Assembly: GCA_000310025.1 (NCBI GenBank)
Contig: FN648593.1
Coordinates: 65,119 to 129,118, forward strand
Reading direction: 5' to 3'
DNA from: Ectocarpus siliculosus
Lineage: Eukaryota; Sar; Phaeophyceae; Ectocarpales; Ectocarpaceae
Length of the DNA: 64,000 bases
In this document: piece by piece, positions 34,026-44,800 of the stretch
Layout: every line of letters starts with the position of its first letter
Position numbering within the stretch: the stretch's first letter is position 1
Program-made: the position numbers and the translations under genes
The notes under the pieces: model-generated
The model's input: the letters and a program-made list of their open reading frames with translations, nothing else
Databases searched by the model: none
Told to the model about the DNA's origin: nothing

Positions 34026-34708
34026 GTAGGCAAATGGCTACCCACCCATATTCCTCTGAAGAAAAATAATCCTCTAGGGTTCGAAATCCTCTGGAGGATA
34101 TTTAACCCTCTAGAGGATTTGTGCACGATACACTCCGAGGGAAAAATCCAAACAAAGCTCGGAGGGAAGACAATCGGCCCCTTCCGAGGATATATAAGAA
34201 AAAATCCTCCCGAGTGAACGATATACAGCATCCTCCAGAGCATTGCCTGAGAAATGTTACTCTGGGGGGTACATATCTCACGTATTCCTCGGAGGGTAGG
34301 CAATCGGTGTCCTCCGAGGATTTGAAAGCACGACTTCGTCAGAGGGAGCAGATTCGGCATCCTCCAGAGCATTACATCAGGAACGGGTTGCTCTAGAGGA
34401 AAAATGTCGAACAGTTCCTCGGAGGGCAACACTTGACAATCCTCCAGGGGGAATCTGAAATTTGAATCCGCTGGAGTTGACTGGATTACGATTTCCCCTC
34501 GGAGGAAGCCATTCTTGCTTCGTCGAGGCGTTGCAGTAGTCTAATTTCCTCCTGAGGAAAAAGCCCGAAAATGTTCCTCCTGAGGTATCTGACTTGCATT
34601 CCTCCGGAAGGTGGAGGGTGTCCAAGTTCCTCCAGAGGTTACTGGGACAACCCTGATATCCTCCAGGAGAGGAATGAATGTGAACTTCTCAAAGATAGAT
34701 GCAGATGT
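34026..34708. repeat. TCCTC/GAGGA palindrome array, copy A, left part
   Basis: The array begins ACAGGTAGGCAAATGGCTAC and continues with about a dozen small palindromes (CCTCTAGAGG, CCTCCGAGG, CCTCGGAGG, CCTCCAGAGC...GCTCTAGAGG) spaced 20-50 bp. Many pair at longer range to give hairpins. It aligns collinearly with 38069-38650 (copy B). An LTR element is inserted at 34709, and the array resumes at 37620. Confidence 0.8.
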
Positions 34709-35064
34709 TGTTCGTGAGGTTGATTATTTCATCATTACGAATACGCTACTGCTGTAGTTACTCATGTATGATGGTTTCTACCATGGAGCTAAAGTGGCAG
34801 CAAGGGGCATAGATCTTCGGGGTATCCTAAGACATGTCTAGAATTCTGTATCTTTGACCTGTTGCATAGTGTTCCGAGTTCTGCGTTTTCTTGCTACTAC
34901 TGGTGTGCGGCACGGGAGTTCGCCTCCCGTTGCCACTCTCTCTCCTGTTCCCCTTACGACAAGGGCAACCTAATCAACGACTTTACCATCTTAACATCTC
35001 TTCACGCCTACCAACGGCGCAGCCTTGCTCATCCCAGCAGCACTAGGCTTGGGACAATCAAACA
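34709..35064 (+). repeat. 5' LTR of the gag-only element (356 bp)
   Basis: TGTTCGTGAGG...AATCAAACA. It starts with TG and ends with CA. Compared with the 3' LTR it has CTACTACTGG instead of CTACTGG and a few point changes. Confidence 0.9.
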
Positions 35065-35105
35065 CTCTAGAGTAACCGCTTTACTCCGATTCTAGTGGGC
35101 ATACC

Positions 35106-36033
35106 ATGCAGTCAGGAGGACCTGCAGGATCGAGCGACGCCGGCGACGATCCCCCGACTCGCGAGGAGTTCCGGGATGCACTTGCCGAGATCAGCGGCAG
35201 GATGGAGAGAATCATGGAGGAGAAGTTGGAGAGGATAATGGATGCCTTGCCTCGAGTAGTGCCCGAGGCACCGCCCGCCGGTAGTGTGGCCGCAGCGGGC
35301 GGCGGGGGAGAGTCAAGGGGGGGAAGGCACGCCCCTCCAGGCGCGGGTTCACCACCGGATCAAGCGCCGAACATAACCAGGGGAGGATATGCCGAGGGGG
35401 CGGAAGGGCTGCTGGGGCCAGCACCATCGGAGGGAGAAGCCTCGCGCGGAAGCGAACGCCACAGGACCGACGGGCACTACTCTTCGGACTCGAGGGCCCG
35501 GATCCCGCGTCTGAAGCAGCTGAGCTTCAACAGCCATGAGAAGACCTGGCCCATGTTCAAGAATGACTTCACCACGCACGTGCAAACGTGTGGGATGACT
35601 CGGGCGCTCAAAGACAGCCGAGACATTGTGGTGCTAGGGATGGACGATGCCGGTATGGTTGAGCAGGGGGTAGAATATGAGGACATTCCCATGTACCGTG
35701 ACTTGTGGAGTATGTTGACTGGATCTATCGTAGACGACACCACCAAGATGATGGTGTACCAGAATAATAAGGGGCCCTCTGCAGCATGGCGTGCACTTGA
35801 GCAGCAGTTTGCGCCGTTGACGGGACGAAGAGGCATTCGTGGCAAAGTCTATCCGACGTCACGTGTACTCCGGCAACCACTATGCAAGCGCATGCCCTCA
35901 ACAGATTTGCCAGAGATGCGGAGGAATGGGGCACAATGTGAAAGACTGCGCATCGAAAGGTGTAGAGACAGCTGAGCTCGCGTACGCGGGGATGAGCGAG
36001 GAGGAGTTGGACGTAGCTCGCGAAGCACTTTGA
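35106..36033 (+). pseudogene. copia-like gag with CCHC zinc knuckle (one frameshift)
   Basis: The frame from 35106 has a coiled/charged N-terminus (residues 15-50), a Gly/Ala/Pro-rich linker, and a gag core with WPMFKNDFTTHVQTCGM and AWRALEQQF, as in copia UBN2-type gag. At about 35830 the frame changes: the continuation carries CQRCGGMGHNVKDC, a classical C-x2-C-x4-H-x4-C nucleic-acid-binding knuckle, and ends at 36033. The distance from gag core to knuckle is shorter than usual, suggesting an internal deletion plus a 1-nt shift. In an active family this protein would package element RNA. Confidence 0.8.
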
Positions 36034-36528
36034 CGTTTTTCTGCAGTTCTTCGTTGTATCTTTGTTTCTTTTGAACAAATGCCCTGACCCCCCCCGCGTC
36101 ATCCAGCAGGTCAGCTTTTTTCCAACTATCTATGTGGTATTTTTATTTTTTCCGGTGCGTTGTCCTTCTGATGTCTATCGCAGATACATAGAGCTGGTAC
36201 GCACAGAGTTCCCGCTTGAATCGACATGTCGCTCGCTTGGGTTTTTCTGTGCTCATCTCAGTTGACAACCATGCAGGTAGATGCACGTGGCGTCCTTGCA
36301 TGAAATAAAGAATTGATGATGGCATAGCAGTTCCGCTGTTGTCTCATTTCTGGGTTGATGACCTGCGGGGCACCGCGGGCACACCGATTTGATTGATGAT
36401 GTCGGAATTATTTTCAGCCTGATTTGTTCGGGTGTGCGAAGAAGACGCGCCCCGTTGTACCGAATTTAGGTTGAGTTCTTGCTATGAAGTCAGGGAGGGT
36501 TGACGCAGGGCACTGCAGCCCCTCTTTC

Positions 36529-37075
36529 GTGATGGATGGCGACCAGTGTCTCCCATTGTAGTAGCACCGGCAGGTTGGTTGGGCTGTCTGTGGTTGAGAT
36601 GCTGCTTGATCTTTCATTGATGTATAGGTTGAGGGGGGCACCCTTCCCTACGATGTGACTGATTGCCCTTTTAAATGTTCTTCCGATGTGACGGATCAAC
36701 AAGGTGTTCGGGGTTGTAGACGAGCTCCAAATGCTAACAGCAACCTGATACAGTAGGGACCCTGTTGCTGGGAGGGGGCTACTTGAAAAGGAGTAGTAAA
36801 AACTGTCTGTGACCAGTGTCTCCCGTAGAAGTACCGACAAGTTGGTTGGGCTGTTTGTGGTTGAGATACTGCCTGATCTTCCGGATGGTTGATCGCCCTT
36901 TTTTTGGGTGTCATCGAGAGCGATTAGCGTTGGTACACGTTTTTCCGCTGCGGTTTGGCATTATTGGTGCTTGGGGTAGTAGACGCACCCCAGTGCTAAC
37001 AGCAACCTGATACAGTAGGGATCCTGTTGCTGGGAGGGGGCTGCTTGAAGAGGAGTAGTAATAATGTCTGATGTG
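36529..37075. repeat. About 275-bp tandem duplication in the gag element's 3' region
   Basis: GACCAGTGTCTCCC occurs at 36530 and 36809. GCTAACAGCAACCTGATACA with the following GGGAGGGGGCT block occurs at about 36733 and 36996. The region is noncoding and lies between gag and the 3' LTR. Confidence 0.8.
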
Positions 37076-37257
37076 TGCAGGCTCGCGGGTTTTGCAAGGT
37101 GCATACTGCTGTATGGTTTTGTGTTGACAATTCAAACAGTAGGGCGGAGGGTTTTGATCCGGTAGCCGGGTTTCCCTTCGTTTGCTTTATTTTTGGAGTT
37201 TTTATGAGTACCATTGAATCCTTTGGTTTTTCGAGCGTCCGTAACGATGTGCTGAAT

Positions 37258-37266
37258 CAGGGAGGG
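37258..37266 (+). promoter_or_regulatory. Polypurine tract (plus-strand primer site)
   Basis: CAGGGAGGG lies directly before the TG of the 3' LTR, as expected for the primer of plus-strand DNA synthesis in LTR retroelements. Confidence 0.7.
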
Positions 37267-37619
37267 TGTTCGTGAGGTTGATTATTTCATCATTACGAAT
37301 ACGCTACTGCTGTAGTTACTCATGTATGATGGTTTCTACCATGGAGCTAAAGTGGCAGCAAGGGGCATAGATCTTCGGGGTATCTTAAGACATGTCTAGA
37401 ATTCTGTATCTTTGACCTGTTGCATAGTGTTCCGAGTTCTGCGTTTTCTTGCTACTGGTGTGCGGCACGGGAGTTTGCCTCCCGTTGCCACTCTCTCTCC
37501 TGTTCCCCTTACGACAAGGGCAACCTAATCAACGACTTTACCATCTTAACATCTCTTCACGCCTACCAACGGCGCAGCCTTGCTCATCCCACCAGCACTA
37601 CGCTTGGGGCAATCAAACA
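37267..37619 (+). repeat. 3' LTR of the gag-only element (353 bp)
   Basis: Near-identical to 34709-35064 and followed by the target duplication GATGT. Confidence 0.9.
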
Positions 37620-37760
37620 GATGTATCCGCTGGATGAAAGCACCTGAAACAATGCTCGCGGGGTACCGCTGTAACAATCGTCGGGAGGGTTCTTCCGGCG
37701 GGTTGTTCCTCCGGAGGGTGTTGGTTTCTAAATGTCCTCTGTTTGTTGGGCATGATGATG
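37620..37760. repeat. TCCTC/GAGGA palindrome array, copy A, right part
   Basis: The segment with CGTAACAATCGTCGGGAGG-like and CCTCCGGAGGGTGTT aligns with 39769-39870 of copy B. This confirms that the LTR element split copy A. Confidence 0.7.
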
Positions 37761-38068
37761 TCTGTTGCTCTGGGGAAGGAAATTATCAGCTGAAAAATAT
37801 CACGGCTGCGGCTTTGGCTCCATCACAGCAGCACAGAGCACAAAACAAAGAAACTCCGACGACGACAGAGGCCACGGGCTGCACGAGTCAGCATGAAAAC
37901 TTTCCAGAATACATGCAGCGGTGCTGCTGCGAGACACAGCCCGAGGATGGTTCCTCGGCCGTGCCGCTCTACACAAAGAGGAAGCGCAGGCAGCAGGTGT
38001 GCGCGGAGGAAGGCGCCGTGGTGGGCACACAGCAAAATTGGCCAAAAGGCGGTCGGGGGAGTCGGCAC
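37761..38068. other. Spacer between array copies; possible coding remnant
   Basis: An open + frame (part of 37580-38074) has protein-like content with TKRKRRQQV and several Cys, but no domain and no clear splice sites. It lies between the two palindrome array copies. It may be a captured exon or a chance frame. Confidence 0.3.
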
Positions 38069-38650
38069 AGGTAGACAAATGGCTACGCACCCATATTCCT
38101 CTGGGGAAAAATTGTCCTCTAGAGGATTTACTATCCTCGGAGGATATTTAATCCTCTAGAGGGTATGCGTGCGATATACTCCGAGGGAAAAACCCAAAAC
38201 TTCCTCGGGAGGGGAGACAATCAGCCTCTCCCGAGGATGTAAAAACAAAAATCCTCCCGAGGTTAACGACACAGCAACCTCCAGAGCATCGAGTAGAAAT
38301 CGTTACTCTGGGGGGTACGTGTCTGACGTATTCCTCGGAGGGTGGGCAACAAGTAAGTGTCCTCCGAGGATTTGAAAGGGCAATTTCCTCAGAAGGGGAA
38401 GATTTAGCATCCCCCCAGAGTATCACCTGAAATTAAGGTACTCTCGAGGATGTGCAGGACGCGTATCCTCGGGGGACAACATTTTATTTTTCCTCCGAGG
38501 GACAAAATCGAACAAACCCTCAGAGGGGGGAAGAATCAGCATCCTCCAGGGCAATAAATAAGAAGGAACTGCCCTAGAGGGAAAATGGCCAACAAATCGT
38601 CGAGGAACAATACTGCAGAGTCCTCCAGGGATAATTTGCGTTATCATCGT
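38069..38650. repeat. TCCTC/GAGGA palindrome array, copy B, left part
   Basis: Collinear with 34026-34440 of copy A, starting ACAGGTAGACAAATGGCTAC and sharing TTACTCTGGGGGGTACRTRT, TATTCCTCGGAGGGT and CCTCCGAGGATTTGAAAG. Palindromes repeat every 20-50 bp. Confidence 0.8.
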
Positions 38651-38981
38651 GGCAAACTGAAGGAAGAGGCGAAAAATATGTAAGACCTGGCGCCAGGGGA
38701 AGAGCCAGCAGCGAAGCGAGCGGTCATTCTTCTCGGGTGGGTTTTGCCCTCTTCTGTTCCCGTGCTAATTTAGCCGATATCTCGCCAAGTACGTAACGAG
38801 TTGCCTCAAGAACGGTATCCGGAAGGAGCTGGCAACATGGGCTGTTGGGAATGCCAAGGTTTGGCGCCATGAGTTGCCGAATACACGCCGTAAAAAAAGG
38901 TTGTGTGTTGAAGCAAAAAGGCCAAAACGGTTGCGAGCGGTGTTTTGGACCGCCGCGCCGGGTTTGGTTATATTATCCACC

Positions 38982-39320
38982 GATAACTTTCCGAAGGAGG
39001 AAGCAACAGCAGCAGCAGCAACGCCACGCGGCGGGAGGTACCTCTCTGCTCCATATTACAAGCCCAAGGTTTGCTACCGTGTGGGGTATCGCGCGTACAG
39101 GGAAAAAAGTTTTGGTTGACCCTAAAAATATCCACGTCAGAGAGCGGTTAGTTCAAGTTCGCGCCGAATGTCTGCTCACAGTTTAGTTTTGAAGCGATAA
39201 CTCTTCGAAGGAGGAAGCAACAGCATAAGCAATGCCACGCGACGGGAGGTAGCTCTACCCGCCATCTTTCTCGCACAAGGTTAGATGCGTTGGGGTACCG
39301 TGAGTGTGGAGAAAAAAGGA
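38982..39320. repeat. 214-bp tandem repeat, two units, inside copy B
   Basis: GATAACT...CGAAGGAGGAAGCAACAGCA, GCCACGCGRCGGGAGGTA and AGGTT...GGGGTA occur at 38982 and 39196. They lie in the 38.65-39.59 kb block that separates the two parts of copy B, so that block is probably another insertion. No TIR or TSD was found for it. Confidence 0.7.
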
Positions 39321-39585
39321 TGCAACTAGCCTCTCCCGCACGGAACAGCCCGAAAAAGCCGCGCAGCCCTCTGTTCTGATCGCCAGTCAGTCCGGTCACC
39401 GCTTGTCACGATCGGCATTTTCTCCCTTGCACCCCACGAGACGGCCCGTTTTTAGGCTTGCCGGCGAGCAGAGTCTTCCAGCTACAAATGTTAGGTGGGT
39501 AGGGTGCAGACAGCCCCTCTAAGCGCAGTGTAACAGCAGGTCGTGTCGTACACTTGCTTTGGAGCGGCCTCGCGGCAGGTGTTTT

Positions 39586-39870
39586 ATATATCTCCTCCTG
39601 AGGAAAAAATCGAAAAATACTCCTCTGGAGGAATCTGACGTACATTCCTCTGGAGCGCCCCCGGTTCAGTAATTCCTTTTTTTTTCCAATAATATCACCC
39701 AGAAGGATGTGTGTGACCTTTCCTCTAGATTTTTTGCAGACGAAAAATCCCCTGGGGTGAAAACCTTCAACAAAAATGCTCGAGGGGTAGTGCCGTAACA
39801 ATCGTCGGGAGGATTGTTCTGGAGGATCGTTCCTCTGGACGGTGTTTCCTACCCAAGTTCCTCCCGACAT
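39586..39870. repeat. TCCTC/GAGGA palindrome array, copy B, right part
   Basis: CTCCTCCTGAGGAAAAA, TCTGACKTRCATTCCTC and CGTAACAATCGTCGGGAGG match copy A at 34545-34610 and 37668-37740. Confidence 0.75.
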
Positions 39871-40606
39871 TTTTTTTTTTCTTAATATGACACAACGAAA
39901 CCATCTCTATCATAGAAAATAGTTTTTTCTAAATGTTCATTGCTTCTGTTCATCTATCTTGAGAAAAACAACACAGCAGTCAGTCATACCGCGGGTGTTA
40001 CGCACTACTGTAAACAGAGAATTGTCGAACTTCGGTTTGAATTATGAACATCGGTTTGAGAATTTTCTCGTGGTTGGAGTAAATCGTTCTTTTGACTTGA
40101 GGATTGGAATCGAAAACACCGTTTTGATTGCCGCCTTTCCCAAGACCTCTCCAAAAAAGTAAGTTTCTGGAGCAGCCCCAAACGGCCTCAGGCGAGCTTC
40201 TGTGGCGGTGAGCACGTACCCTGGCATGTACTGAGGGGTCAGCTTAGCTTGGCCGTTGCGTTGGGTCCGCCGAGAGATAGAGAAGCAACTCATCGGTGAT
40301 CAATTGTATTTTTTTAGAGAATAGCAAGAAAACGTGGTGTCGTGTGTGTGTGTTTCGCGTACCCTCTCTCTCCCCTCCCGACAACACACACCCTCGCACC
40401 TGCACCTGCTGCACATCCGTACAGGCCACCCATACATGGATGTGGTGAGGATCCAAACGTGAGCACTCCTCCCCTCCTCGGGGGCTCGTTCCTTCGCGGT
40501 AGAGCTGCTCTTCGGCTGTAGTGTGCACGCACATCCGAGAGAGCTCGCTGCTGTACCCACCAGACCCACCCGCTCTTTCCGTTTCTCGGAACGAATAAAC
40601 AAAAAA
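39871..40606. other. No supportable gene
   Basis: Short frames on both strands, with a TGTGTGTGTG stretch near 40342. No recognisable domains. Confidence 0.4.
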
Positions 40607-41127
40607 GGCACGCACGTGTGTGTGTCCCCACAGCCTCGTCCGGGTGGCCACCGCCGTAAACTGCTAACGGGTGATGATCTATCTGATGTATTTGGTTGCA
40701 TTGTTCGAGGTAAGGTAAATAGTGCAGCAGCATCCCAACGCCCTCTCCGTGCTGCTCCGTTCGCCCCCAGTCTGATCTGAATCGACTCCTTCGACAGCAG
40801 CACCTGATCTCACCACGTCACCTCGTCAAGCAGCAAGCAACCACTCGGAGGAATATTTTATTTAGTTAAAGGCACGCACGTGTGTGTGTCCCCAGCCTCG
40901 TCCGGGCGGCCACCGCCGTAAACTGCTAACGGGTGATGATCTGATGTATTTGGTTGCATTGTTCGAGGTAAGGTAAATAGTGCAGCAGCATCCCAACGCC
41001 CTCTCCGTGCTGCTCCGTTCGCCCCCAGTCTGATCTGAATCGACTCCTTGGACAGCAGCAGGACCTGATCTCACCACGTCACCTCATCAAGCAGCAAGCA
41101 ACCACTCGGAGGAACATTTGATTTGTT
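40607..41127. repeat. 264-bp near-identical tandem duplication
   Basis: GGCACGCACGTGTGTGTGTC begins at 40607 and 40871. The two units differ by a few substitutions and small indels (for example, GATGATCTATCTGATG against GATGATCTGATG). The high identity points to a recent duplication, or to collapse/misjoin in assembly. Confidence 0.9.
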
Positions 41128-41865
41128 TCGTCAAGCACCCGAGCCGTGCTCGGCACTCGGCACCCGAGAGAGCAGCGGACAGGGTGTATCCAGTTGAGCG
41201 AGCTGGGTCTTTCGAGCAACCTGGGAGCACACCTTTAGTTCATACTGCTGTGCCGGTGAGTGGAGAGAGAGAGAGCACACTCTTTCGCAAGGCAGATGGA
41301 TAGTTTGCCCAAGGAGACGTCCTTGTCTTTCGGTGTTTGTACTTGAAAGAGAGGGATGGAAAGAGAGAGGGGCCCTACCCTAGCATCGAGGCGTGGCACG
41401 TTGGCACGACCACCTTAGTGCAGTCACCACTCACTCCCCGACAGTCTGGAGGTAGGCAGTCCCATCAGGTATGGTTCTTGGATTTTCATCGCACAGAGTG
41501 GGTGGATGCGGTATGACAGGTGGTACGTGCGATACTGAGTAAAAAAAAAACCGACAGCAGCAGTCTCGCGCATGACGCCTACTGCTGTACTAAGACACCG
41601 TTCACGATACCGCGAAGTACCTCCTGCTCAGCGAGGGCCCTGGAGCCACTTAACAGGGGCTCGGTATCGGTGATACCGTGCGATATCACCGAACGCCGTG
41701 CGTCAATCGAGTTACCTCGTTTTTTTTCCGCCGCAGTCAAATAATAATAAGCAGTTGTCTCTCATTTGTCGTAAAATACATAAAAGCTGTCTGTTCTCAC
41801 AGGTGCTACCGGGTCCACGTTGAACTTGTTGAACTTGTAACAGCCGGCGTCTTTCTGACGCCAAC
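41128..41865. other. Probable promoter/5' region of the ParB-like gene; no ORF of note
   Basis: GAGAGAGAGA (about 41264) and poly-A (about 41543) are present. No TATA-like element stands out. It is followed by the first coding exon at 41866. Confidence 0.4.
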
Positions 41866-44800
41866 ATGATTGATAACGTTGGAGCGAATCCACAGCCACA
41901 CCAACGCTGCCCCTTCCAACTCGTGGTCGGTCTTACTGCATTGATTGCCCCCTCCGTGACTTATATCAAAGGATCAGCTGTTCCGCCAGAGTATAGTCTA
42001 CAGCAGTAAGTGTTTGTGGCACAACTAGCGCGCAGATAGTCGTGCGCATCTCTACCGCCTTTGGTTGCGACTACTTTTGTGCTTGGACCACCTCATCTCT
42101 CTGCTCTTGCCATAGCTTTATTGACGGAGTATTATTATTATTGCAGGCGCTCCCGTTGGCCCTTTACGACCAGTGACAAGTCTGCCGCTCTGTACCCCCG
42201 TCTCCTGCAATGTTCGTTATCCTGTGTGCTGCCGTGCGCCCCCCTCCTCGCAGGCATGAATTCGCTAGTTGACCAATCGTTTCAAGGCCGTTGGAAGGTT
42301 CCGGCTTGTAACCTGGACCTGTCGTTTAGAGGGAGACCATTGCGTCCTGACGGCGTGGCACGGATAAGGCAGAGCATCATGTCCAACGGCTGGGTTGACA
42401 CACGTATCATCGCCTGCCGACTTGCTGGTGACAATGGTGTGTTGGACGAGGCCACGGCGAAGACAAAGCCCCTGAGAGTCATAGATGGGCGCCACAGGTA
42501 TCTACTATGGTGCATGCATTAGGTGGAATATGGGTGTGTGTATTTTTAGAGTGTTCGCCCCGTGTTGTACTTGGCGCCAGTCTACTAACCAGTGCGTTTA
42601 CCACCGTGGCTCAAAAAGCGGGCTCCCACAAAAAGAAGGTAGGTATAGTGGCCCACAGCAAAAGAAACGAATCGCCCACTAACCGGCGGCAGTCGCTGCC
42701 GTTGTTTTTCTCGCGACAAGGACTGCGCCGTCCCTATCGATCGGCCGTCGACCTCGAAGCGGCAGCACACTCGCATGATTGAAGTTATTCATTTTTTTCG
42801 GGGATCAAGTTGTAGCAATTATATTGGCGAGTCACAGTTGAGTCGACTTGTGACAGCAGTAACGAGAGAGGGCCGGGAAGAAAGCGGTGTTCGCGCTCGC
42901 TCGAGGCTAGGAATAGTCCCCATGTCATGATGGAACAAGACAGGACAACGAGTTCCACGTGTTCCTGCCAGGACAAGTAAAGGCCTCCACTTGCTGTGTT
43001 TTTTGTTTGTACTGCAACAGATGCGCAGCTCTTGTTGCACTCAACGCCGCCAAGGATTCAGGACAAGAGATCTGCCCGCTCGTTGATGTTCATAGTGCAG
43101 TGGACGCGGATACGGAGAGGTTGATAGCTGCAAGTAAGTGTGTGCAGATGGGTTGGTTGTTTCAGCCTTACATTATTCCATGGCAGCGTGTACGTTCCGG
43201 CAGCCTGAACTGCAGAAACCGTTTGTGTTTGTTGTCGACATACTGGGTTTGGTTTGCACCTTACTATCTATGTGTTCATTTCAGGACCGCCGATGCCAGG
43301 CACAGAGAGAGGCGGCCTTTGTTTAATCACCAAGGAGCGTGAGAGTAGACAAGTCTGCTGTGTGTGTGCGTGAAAAAAGAACACGAGGAGACTGAAACTC
43401 AATGGACCATATGACATGAACGTACAACCCTAGACTTAGCCCCACCCATAGCATTTGGCATGTCCGGTTGTCCCGGTTATTTGGTTGTGCCGAGGAGTCC
43501 AGCGATGCCCTTTCTTTGTGTTCTACCCAGAACGCACAAAACAGCGTATGCACTGCTGTATGTAGGGCATGCATTTTGCAGCAAAAAGAGAAACGCACTT
43601 ACCCCCCCCATCATAGATACCGCAAACACTCGCCCTGGCCCGCTTTCGACCTTCGTACTCCATACCCAGGTGCGCAGGATATCACCGAAGGAGTTGTCAA
43701 GACCACGTTATTCGATCGGGTTATGTCAACCAAGGCCGCTCTGCAGGGGTGCAGTAACACCAGGTCCAAGCCTCTCGCGGTAGAGGGCTTGGCCTCTGGT
43801 TGCGGTGGTTCGCGCGAAAATGTGAGACGAGGGTTGTATATCATCACTTACTTGTCGTCGTAACGTAGTGCAGTCATCCGTCTTGTTAGGTCGACTCACG
43901 CACGTACCTGGACACTGTAAACCCTCCACCAACTTAACAATTCTTGAGAACTTGGAAAATGTTGCACGATCACTGTACGAAACTTGGCGGGTCAAACAGG
44001 AAGCAACTCAATGTTCAAATAAAATTATTCCTTCCATGCATGCATGTTGGTATTGTCAGAGAATGCAATAATCCCATTTTCGAAACCACACTCATTTCCG
44101 CGTATGCGCAGGCCAAGAAGTCGGTTGCAAATGCGACTGAAGCCCTCAAGCAGGCAGGACTCGACGCTCTGGAGGACGTCACGGTGCTTGAGGGACGCCC
44201 AGCCGGACATCGCGACCTCAACCCCTCACCGGACGGCCTGCATTTTGAACGCGTTACACTGGAAGCCCTGCTTCGGCCCGAGTTCGCGGCAATGCCGGGG
44301 GAAGATCAAGCCGCGTACATTTACCGCATGGCCTCGTAAGCTGTTGCGTGGTTATTTTTGCAGGCGCTGGAATCGTGTTTCGTAATACGTAAAAAACATT
44401 GTTCGTTACACTAAAATCATTGTTTGTTGTATACTCTGAGAGGGTGAAAACCCGTGCGCTTATTTCAGTCCACCGCGTAATCTTTATCTCCTCAGTCGTG
44501 TTGCTTTGGGAAATTCCCACGTAGAAGTTGCTGCGTTGCGTGCAGTTCTGCAAAAACTCTCGAAGCTTTTTTGCTGCGTACGCACCAAACGTCCGCGTTG
44601 GCGCCACCCATCCGTTGCGTACGGGACATCCAACAATTGTGTTTTGCCGAAACCCCCAATTGTCTTTGTAGCGGGTTCAAGATTGGAAAGCTAACCGAGG
44701 ATGACTTCAGGGAACTCGACGGGGCGGCGAGCGCCACTGGTCGCGTCGTTCGGAGCGTTTCCGCACTCGTCGGACGACAGGACTGGACTCCAGGATTCAA

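Larger units (their letters stand above)
34709..37619 (+). mobile_element. Complete non-autonomous LTR element with gag only (TR-GAG-like)
   Basis: Two direct LTRs (34709-35064 and 37267-37619) begin TG and end CA. The element is flanked by a perfect 5-bp duplication GATGT (34704-34708, 37620-37624). A purine tract lies just before the 3' LTR. The only coding region is a copia-like gag with a CCHC knuckle; protease, integrase, reverse transcriptase and RNase H are absent. This organisation matches gag-only terminal-repeat retrotransposons (TR-GAG) known from plants. The LTRs differ by about six substitutions and a 3-bp indel by eye, so insertion is fairly recent. It interrupts palindrome array copy A. 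Confidence 0.9.

Noticed and set aside
38069-38650. CRISPR array (regular short palindromic repeats)
   Set aside because: The spacing is irregular, repeats are not identical, there are no unique uniform spacers or cas genes, and the DNA is eukaryotic.
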